From Prolixibacteraceae bacterium (GTDB lineage Bacteria; Bacteroidota; Bacteroidia; Bacteroidales; Prolixibacteraceae), in NCBI GenBank assembly GCA_027858145.1, contig JAQIDF010000083.1, positions 1 to 10,727 of the forward strand: DNA of 10,727 bases, read 5' to 3'. The notes under the pieces were generated by a model. It was given only the letters and a program-made list of their open reading frames with translations. It was not told where the DNA came from and did not search any database. Positions 5,889 through 10,727 of the stretch are shown one piece after another. A program made the translations under genes and the position numbers. Every line of letters begins with the position of its first letter. Position 1 is the first letter of the stretch.

Positions 5889-6473
5889 ATGCAGAAAATA
5901 AAGATGAACGTACTTGGCCTTTCCGTTAGTCAGACCCAGACTGGAGCATACGCGCTGGTTTTAACTGAAGAAAACGGCGACAGGCGAATCCCTATTATAA
6001 TTGGTCCGGTTGAAGCACAGTCAATAGCCATTCAGCTTGAGGGTTTACACCCGCCAAGACCTTTAACGCACGATTTGTTTAAAAATATTGCACAAGCTTT
6101 TAATATCGAGCTTGTTGAAATAGTGATCTATAAACTTGAAGAAGGTATATTTTATTCAGAATTGATATGCGAGCAAAACGGGAACCGCATTGCTGTTGAT
6201 TCCCGAACCTCAGATGCCGTGGCATTGGCACTTCGCTTTAAATGCCCGATTTATACATCTGATGAAATTTTGAGTAAGGCCGGAATTGTTGTAGCAGTTT
6301 CGGATCAAGATGAGGATGCTTTTCCACCTGAGCCGGATGATGAAAGCGGATTTGAAGTGCAAACCCTTGAGGAACTTGAAAAGATGCTGCAACAAGCTGT
6401 TCAGGAAGAGAACTATGAACTGGCATCGGAATTACGCGACGAAATAATGAAGCGTAAGGAGAAAGGGAACTAA
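5889..6473 (+). CDS. Bifunctional nuclease (BFN/DUF151) family protein with C-terminal UVR motif
   Basis: The protein has 194 residues from ATG 5889; ATG 5904 is an in-frame alternative. Residues 1-137 form the BFN domain: LSVSQTQTGAYALVL, DRRIPIIIGPVEAQSIAIQL, PPRPLTHDLF, EGIFYSEL and DSRTSDAVALALRF are the family's conserved blocks. An acidic linker follows (about 139-156), then a UVR motif (about 157-192, EELEKMLQQAVQEENYELAS and ELRDEI), the helical hairpin also found in UvrB and UvrC. Nuclease activity was reported for plant and some bacterial BFN proteins; in Bacteroidota the role is unproven. The pairing is common in this phylum. The transporter gene starts 20 bases downstream, which suggests an operon. 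The frame extends upstream to 5685 but that part is not protein-like. Confidence 0.88.
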   Translation: MQKIKMNVLGLSVSQTQTGAYALVLTEENGDRRIPIIIGPVEAQSIAIQLEGLHPPRPLTHDLFKNIAQAFNIELVEIVIYKLEEGIFYSELICEQNGNRIAVDSRTSDAVALALRFKCPIYTSDEILSKAGIVVAVSDQDEDAFPPEPDDESGFEVQTLEELEKMLQQAVQEENYELASELRDEIMKRKEKGN

Positions 6474-6493
6474 CCATTACAAAATACGATAAA

Positions 6494-7948
6494 ATGAAGC
6501 GATATTTTATGGCAGTGCTTTTAATGGGCATTGCTCTTTTTTTTAGCACACAGGGACATGCACAGGCGTTAACCGATTCGGTGAGGCAGGTTGCTGATTC
6601 TGTTCAAAGCACCAATACTTCAAATGTTTTAATCGATAGTTCCGATTCCGGTGGTTTTTCATTTCTTGCTCTTTTACGCGGAGTACTGGGCATTGTTGTG
6701 TTGTTATTTTTGGGGTGGATTTTTAGTCTTAACCGAAAAGCTTTTCCATGGAAAACTGTCCTTGTAGGAATAACATTGCAGGTAGCACTGGCTGTTGGTA
6801 TATTGAATGTTCCTTTTATTCAGTGGATCTTCGAATTCTTTGGGAAAATATTTGTGGTGATTCTCGATTTTACCGAGGCTGGTACCAATTTCCTGTTTGA
6901 AGGTTTTCTTGATGTTGATCGATTTGGATATATCTTTGCTTTTCAGGTGCTTCCAACCATTATATTCTTTTCGGCTTTAACCAGTGTGCTGTTTTATTTT
7001 GGAGTAATTCAGGGTGTGGTAAAAGGTCTGGCTTACGTGTTTTCACGCTTAATGGGGCTTTCGGGTGCCGAAGCTTTATCGGTTGCCGGTAATATTTTCC
7101 TTGGACAAACCGAATCGCCCCTGATGATTAAAGGCTATTTATCGTCGATGTCGAATTCTGAAATGCTGTTGGTCATGACCGGCGGTATGGCAACTCTGGC
7201 CGGTGGTGTGTTGGCTGCCTATATTGCCATGCTTGGTGGTGATGACCCTGTGATGCGGGTCGAATTTGCCAAACATTTGCTAACAGCCTCTGTAATGGCT
7301 GCCCCCGGTGCTATCATCTTCTCGAAAATTCTGCTACCGCCTGTTGGCGAAATAAATAAAACAGTGACTGTTAGCCGCAATAAATTTGGTGATAACCCGC
7401 TTGATGCCCTTACAGGTGGAACATCGCAGGGTATCAAACTTGCTGTAAACGTGGCTGGTATGTTGTTAACATTTATTGCGCTTATTGCCATGTTCAATTT
7501 CATTTTGGGGAAGATTGGAAACATCGGTGATTTAAATGAAGCGATTGCCGATATGAGCAATGGTCGTTACGAGAATCTCTCTTTGCAGTTTATCCTGGGC
7601 TACCTGTTCTCACCCATCATGTGGCTAATTGGAGTGCCATGGAACGATATTACCCTGGTTGGCCGTTTGCTAGGTGAAAAATTAATCATGACTGAATTTA
7701 TCGGTTACGTAAGCTTGTCGGAGATGAAAGCTGCCGGAGTGTTTTCCGACCCGAAATCAATCATAATGGGGACTTATATTTTATGTGGATTTGCAAACTT
7801 CGCTTCTATCGGTATTCAAATTGGCGGAATTGGCTCCCTTGTTCCTGAAAAACGCACTTTGCTCTCGAAACTTGGTTTCAGAGCGCTTTGGGCCGGAACA
7901 CTGGCCTCGTTGCTATCGGCAACTATTATTGGAATGATAATGGGATAA
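6494..7948 (+). CDS. NupC-type concentrative nucleoside transporter with N-terminal signal peptide
   Basis: The 484-residue protein has the three parts of the concentrative nucleoside transporter (CNT) family: N-terminal membrane helices (about 58-125), the gate region (about 150-250) and the C-terminal transport domain (about 265-484). Diagnostic motifs are AGNIFLGQTESPLMIKGYL around 198-216, TGGMATLAGGVLAAYIAML around 229-247 and CGFANFASIGIQIGGIG around 431-447. CNT proteins import nucleosides with Na+ or H+ across the inner membrane. The N-terminus is unusual compared with E. coli NupC: a signal-peptide-like segment (residues 1-24, ending HAQA) and a Ser/Asp-rich linker precede the first family helix. 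It lies 20 bases after the BFN-UVR gene and probably shares its transcript. Substrate range cannot be read from the sequence. Confidence 0.93.
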   Translation: MKRYFMAVLLMGIALFFSTQGHAQALTDSVRQVADSVQSTNTSNVLIDSSDSGGFSFLALLRGVLGIVVLLFLGWIFSLNRKAFPWKTVLVGITLQVALAVGILNVPFIQWIFEFFGKIFVVILDFTEAGTNFLFEGFLDVDRFGYIFAFQVLPTIIFFSALTSVLFYFGVIQGVVKGLAYVFSRLMGLSGAEALSVAGNIFLGQTESPLMIKGYLSSMSNSEMLLVMTGGMATLAGGVLAAYIAMLGGDDPVMRVEFAKHLLTASVMAAPGAIIFSKILLPPVGEINKTVTVSRNKFGDNPLDALTGGTSQGIKLAVNVAGMLLTFIALIAMFNFILGKIGNIGDLNEAIADMSNGRYENLSLQFILGYLFSPIMWLIGVPWNDITLVGRLLGEKLIMTEFIGYVSLSEMKAAGVFSDPKSIIMGTYILCGFANFASIGIQIGGIGSLVPEKRTLLSKLGFRALWAGTLASLLSATIIGMIMG

Positions 7949-7950
7949 AA

Positions 7951-8049
7951 AATTAGTCATTAGTAATTAGTCATCCCGATATCTATCGGGAGTCATTAGT
8001 GTTTTAGCTCTAATGACCAATGACTAATGACCAATGACTGTAATGACTA
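7951..8049. repeat. Palindromic heptamer array between the transporter gene and thyA
   Basis: The left arm is built of TTAGTCA-type heptamers (7953-7973) and the right arm of TGACCAA/TGACTAA heptamers (from about 8014). Perfect pairings include 7954-7962 with 8041-8049, 7966-7974 with 8020-8028, and 7992-7999 with 8010-8017. A separate hairpin CCCGAT-ATCT-ATCGGG lies at 7975-7990. The whole could fold into a branched structure and fills nearly the complete gap before thyA. Confidence 0.8.
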
Positions 8050-8055
8050 TTTGAG

Positions 8056-8850
8056 ATGAAACAATATCTTGACTTATTACAGCATGTACTCGATAACGGA
8101 GTACAAAAGGACGACCGTACCGGAACAGGGACGATTTCGACCTTTGGTTACCAGATGCGATTCAACCTGAAGGATGGCTTTCCGGTGGTAACAACAAAAA
8201 AGTTACATCTGAAATCGATTATTTATGAGCTGTTGTGGTTTTTAAACGGCGACACCAATGTTAAGTACCTTCAGGAAAACGGTGTGCGGATATGGAACGA
8301 GTGGGCCGATGAAAATGGCGAATTGGGGCATATTTACGGACATCAGTGGCGGTCGTGGCCCGATTATAACGGTGGTAATATCGACCAGATTACGGAAGCG
8401 GTGGATACGATTAAGAGCAATCCCGATTCGCGACGTATCATTGTAAGCGCATGGAATGTGGCCGATTTGCCGAATATGAACCTGCCGCCGTGTCATGCCT
8501 TTTTTCAATTTTACGTGGCTAACGGCAAACTCTCGTGCCAACTTTATCAGCGTAGTGCTGATTCGTTTTTGGGAGTACCTTTCAACATTGCATCGTATGC
8601 CTTGTTAACCATGATGATGGCACAGGTAACAGGCCTTGAGCCCGGCGATTTTGTGCACACCTTTGGCGATTTACACATTTATACCAATCACACCGAACAG
8701 GTAAAGCTGCAATTGAGCCGCGAGCCTTACCCGCTGCCAACCATGATGATGAATCCCGATGTAAAAAGCATTTTCGACTTTAAATACAACGATTTTGAAT
8801 TGATAAATTACCAGTCGCATCCGCATATTAAAGGAAAAGTTGCGATATAA
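8056..8850 (+). CDS. thyA: Thymidylate synthase
   Basis: The 264-residue protein has the same length as E. coli ThyA and aligns with it without gaps. It converts dUMP to dTMP using methylene-tetrahydrofolate, releasing dihydrofolate. Visible blocks are DDRTGTGTISTFGYQMRFNL with the phosphate-binding Arg21, NLPPCHAFFQFYV with the catalytic Cys146, QRSADSFLGVPFNIASYALL with the nucleotide-binding Asp169 and Asn177, GDLHIYTNH, and the C-terminal IKGKVAI that closes over the active site. It acts in the cytoplasm. The gene downstream is dihydrofolate reductase, which recycles the product. The start at 8056 follows a palindromic repeat, and no consensus promoter is visible. Confidence 0.98.
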   Translation: MKQYLDLLQHVLDNGVQKDDRTGTGTISTFGYQMRFNLKDGFPVVTTKKLHLKSIIYELLWFLNGDTNVKYLQENGVRIWNEWADENGELGHIYGHQWRSWPDYNGGNIDQITEAVDTIKSNPDSRRIIVSAWNVADLPNMNLPPCHAFFQFYVANGKLSCQLYQRSADSFLGVPFNIASYALLTMMMAQVTGLEPGDFVHTFGDLHIYTNHTEQVKLQLSREPYPLPTMMMNPDVKSIFDFKYNDFELINYQSHPHIKGKVAI

Positions 8851-8958
8851 AATAGTCATTGGTCATTAGTCATAAAGTAATTAGTGATGCTTTTTACCTA
8901 ATGACCAGTGACTAATGACCAATTCACTAATTACTAATGACCAATTTACTAATGACTA
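8851..8958. repeat. Palindromic heptamer array between thyA and folA
   Basis: ATTGGTCATTAGTC (8858-8871) pairs perfectly with 8910-8923, and TAGTCATT (8853-8860) pairs with 8951-8958. The right arm is a degenerate run of TGACYAA heptamers. Positions 8899-8923 match 8011-8035 of the array before thyA at 24 of 25 bases, so both belong to one repeat family. The last unit overlaps the likely folA start codon at 8952. Confidence 0.85.
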
Positions 8959-9461
8959 TCAAAGATAATATATCAATAATTGTAGCCATTGCACAAAATT
9001 TTGCAATAGGCAAAAACAACGACTTGCTGTTTCATTTACCAAACGATTTGAAGCGGTTTAAGGAGATAACAACAGGCAAAACCCTCATTATGGGGCGCAA
9101 TACTTTATTGTCGTTACCCAAATGGCCGTTACCCAACCGCAGGCATATAGTAATATCCGATAAAATAGACGATTGTTTCGAAGGGTGCGAAGTCGTTTCT
9201 TCGATAGATGAGGCAGTTGATAAGGTTAAAGATGAAAAAGAAGCTTTTGTTATTGGCGGTGGCATGGTTTACCGGCAGTTTTACCCCATGGCAAAAAAAC
9301 TTTATTTAACACTTGTACACGAAGATTTTGATGCTGACGTGTATTTCCCTGATATTGATTATAACGAATGGAAAGAAGAAGCCCGCGAAGATCATCACGA
9401 TGATAAAAACGGGTTCGACTATTCGTATATCAACTTAGTGAGGAAGCCCAGGGTGTCCTAA
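8952..9461 (+). CDS. folA: Dihydrofolate reductase
   Basis: The 169-residue protein (from ATG 8952) reduces dihydrofolate to tetrahydrofolate with NADPH, completing the cycle started by ThyA. Family features are ISIIVAIAQNFAIGKNNDLL at the N-terminus, HLPNDLKRFK with the active-site acid equivalent to E. coli Asp27, GKTLIMGRNT for NADPH binding, the AFVIGGGMVYRQF Gly-rich loop, and LTLVHEDFDADVYFPDID near the C-terminus. A Phe (LLFHLP) stands where E. coli has Trp22. An in-frame ATG at 8937 would add five residues (MTNLL) translated from the upstream repeat. I prefer 8952 because it matches family N-termini better, although this ATG also lies at the repeat edge. Co-transcription with thyA is likely. 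Confidence 0.95.
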   Translation: MTIKDNISIIVAIAQNFAIGKNNDLLFHLPNDLKRFKEITTGKTLIMGRNTLLSLPKWPLPNRRHIVISDKIDDCFEGCEVVSSIDEAVDKVKDEKEAFVIGGGMVYRQFYPMAKKLYLTLVHEDFDADVYFPDIDYNEWKEEAREDHHDDKNGFDYSYINLVRKPRVS

Positions 9462-9474
9462 TGCTGAAAAGAGG

Positions 9475-9509
9475 CAAGAGGCTACCTGATTCGGCAACCT
9501 CTTGTTTTT
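9475..9509 (+). terminator. Intrinsic terminator after folA
   Basis: CAAGAGG (9475-9481) pairs with CCTCTTG (9498-9504), and the stem extends inward with two mismatches to 9486/9493. A run of five T follows at 9505-9509. It begins 13 bases after the folA stop codon. Confidence 0.75.
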
Positions 9510-9625
9510 CATTTTTATTACTTGAATTCTCTTCTTGTTAATAAGTATAATAGTTAGTTGAGATTTTTTAAAGCATCGACAATGAGATGTTTGTGTTTTT
9601 GGCTGAGCAACTACTTAAATCGCTA

Positions 9626-9676
9626 ATATCTAACATGTTCGAGACAAGTCTATTGTCTTATGTCTAAAATCTAACG
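9626..9676. repeat. Degenerate heptamer-type repeat downstream of trxB
   Basis: The stretch shows a rough 7-base rhythm (TATTGTC, TTATGTC, TAAAATC, TAACGAT from 9651), a direct repeat of ATCTAAC at 9628-9634 and 9669-9675, and a hairpin AGACAA-GTCTA-TTGTCT at 9642-9658. It resembles the arrays around thyA in style, not in sequence. The rest of the gap 9510-9705 shows nothing else I can support. Confidence 0.4.
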
Positions 9677-9705
9677 ATCTATTGTAAGTAGTGTGAGCAA
9701 GAAAA

Positions 9706-10704
9706 CTATGAATTCATTTCTCCTATAAAACGTTCGGCATCCATGGCAGCTTTACAGCCTGTTCCTGCAGCTGTTACAGCTTGCCGGTATTGTGAATCCA
9801 TTACATCACCACAGGCAAAAGCACCGGGCACGTTGGTTTTTGATGTAGTTCCTAATGTCTGAATATATCCAACATCATCCAGGTCGAGATAATCTTTGAA
9901 GATGTCAGAGTTTGGTGTGTGTCCAATGGCAAGGAAGAAACCATCAATCTTGATTTTTACAGTTTCTTCATTTTCTTCGCCTTTATTTTTGTAAAGTTCA
10001 GCACCTTCAACCACGCCATCTCCAAATAATCCTTTGGTTTGATGTTTCCAGAGTATTTCAATATTTGGTGTTTTTTCTACTCTGTCTTGCATTACTTTTG
10101 AAGCTCTGAGTACATCACGGCGCACAACCATGTAAACTTTGTTGCACAGGCCGGCTAAGTAAAGTGCTTCTTCAGCAGCAGTGTCACCACCGCCAACTAC
10201 GGCAACATCTTTGCCACGGTAGAAAAATCCGTCGCATGTTGCACATGCAGAAACGCCACCACCAGCATATTTTTGTTCATCTTCCAATCCTAAATATTTT
10301 GCTGTAGCACCGGTTGCAATGATGATTGATTCAGCTTCTATTAGATTTTTATTGTCGATTGTAATTTTGAACGGACGTTTTGATAAATCAGCGGCTGTTG
10401 CCATCCCCCAGCGAATATCTGTTCCGAAACGTGCAGCCTGTTTTTTCAGATCTTCCATCATTACCGGACCGGTAACACCTTCGGGGTATCCTGGGTAGTT
10501 TTCAACTTCGGTAGTTGTTGTAAGCTGCCCACCTGGTTGTAGTCCTTCGTACATTACCGGGTTGAGGTTTGCACGTGCAGCATATATTGCAGCTGTGTAA
10601 CCTGCAGGCCCTGAACCAACGATTAAACATTTAACTTTTTCAGCATCTCCTTCAACTTTACCTTTTTCAGGTTGCTTATCAGATAAATTCATTGTATCAA
10701 ACAT
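9706..10704 (-). CDS. trxB: Thioredoxin-disulfide reductase
   Basis: The 332-residue flavoprotein passes electrons from NADPH through FAD to thioredoxin in the cytoplasm. Order of motifs: GSGPAG (30-35) for FAD, the redox-active CATC in ACATCDGFFYRG (154-157), GGGDTAAEEA (171-180) for NADPH, VRRDVLRAS (194-202) whose Arg residues bind the 2'-phosphate and so indicate NADPH, and the second FAD motif FACGDVMD (297-303). The N-terminus is about 20 residues longer than the usual MxEKVKCLI start and is polar (NLSDKQPEKGKVEGDAEK). ATG 10692 is an in-frame alternative that removes four residues. The promoter is probably beyond the window edge. No clear terminator follows the stop codon. Confidence 0.97.
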   Translation of the reverse strand: MFDTMNLSDKQPEKGKVEGDAEKVKCLIVGSGPAGYTAAIYAARANLNPVMYEGLQPGGQLTTTTEVENYPGYPEGVTGPVMMEDLKKQAARFGTDIRWGMATAADLSKRPFKITIDNKNLIEAESIIIATGATAKYLGLEDEQKYAGGGVSACATCDGFFYRGKDVAVVGGGDTAAEEALYLAGLCNKVYMVVRRDVLRASKVMQDRVEKTPNIEILWKHQTKGLFGDGVVEGAELYKNKGEENEETVKIKIDGFFLAIGHTPNSDIFKDYLDLDDVGYIQTLGTTSKTNVPGAFACGDVMDSQYRQAVTAAGTGCKAAMDAERFIGEMNS

Positions 10705-10727
10705 GGTTGTATCTTTTTAATTGTTAT

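Noticed and set aside
7219..7560. 113-codon - strand ORF opposite the transporter gene
   Set aside because: It is antisense to conserved CNT motifs, and its translation shows no family features.
7951..8958. CRISPR array made of the regularly spaced repeats around thyA
   Set aside because: The units are 7 bases long, degenerate and palindromic, with no unique spacers and no cas genes in the window.
7951..8958. thyA as a recently mobile gene cassette bounded by the two arrays
   Set aside because: thyA-folA is a common pairing, thyA base use looks like its neighbours, and no integrase, transposase or target duplication is visible.

Overview
The window looks like a chromosome segment from a member of the Bacteroidota, plausibly of the Marinilabiliales/Prolixibacteraceae type. 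The phylum call rests on type IX secretion (T9SS) type A sorting tails, a DUF4251 lipoprotein-like protein, promoter elements of the TAnnTTTG class, A-rich start regions without Shine-Dalgarno sequences, and the style of the ribosomal, BFN-UVR and TrxB proteins. The lower rank is a guess.

Left part (1-4401): an AT-rich accessory stretch of secreted-protein genes, all on the + strand. It holds the 3' end of one T9SS cargo gene (1-186), a decayed cargo gene (216-782) whose N-terminal fragment and coathanger-like C-terminal remnant lie in one frame broken by two stops, an intact 489-residue cargo gene (837-2306), an odd 339-bp gap with a 42-codon ORF and a second coathanger remnant (2307-2645), and two paralogous cargo genes (2646-3494 and 3547-4401). 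The two paralogs share a perfect 62-bp 3' end although the rest of each gene has diverged. The segment looks like a site where secreted-protein genes are duplicated, recombined and lost.

Middle (4475-7948): a DUF4251 periplasmic protein, then a bidirectional terminator, then rplU-rpmA (ribosomal proteins L21 and L27) on the - strand with a clear Bacteroidota promoter. Divergently transcribed is a probable two-gene operon of a bifunctional nuclease-UVR fusion and a concentrative nucleoside transporter that carries an N-terminal signal peptide.

Right part (7949-10727): thyA and folA, the thymidylate synthase/dihydrofolate reductase pair that makes dTMP and recycles folate. Each is preceded by a palindromic array of heptamers (TTRGTCA on the left arm, TGACYAA on the right arm). 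The second array runs into the folA start codon. A terminator follows folA, then a gap with another heptamer-like array, then trxB (thioredoxin reductase) on the - strand.

I do not see a convincing undescribed multi-gene system. The most unusual signals are the identical 62-bp sorting tail in diverged paralogs, the two coathanger remnants placed before intact cargo genes, and the heptamer palindromes flanking thyA.
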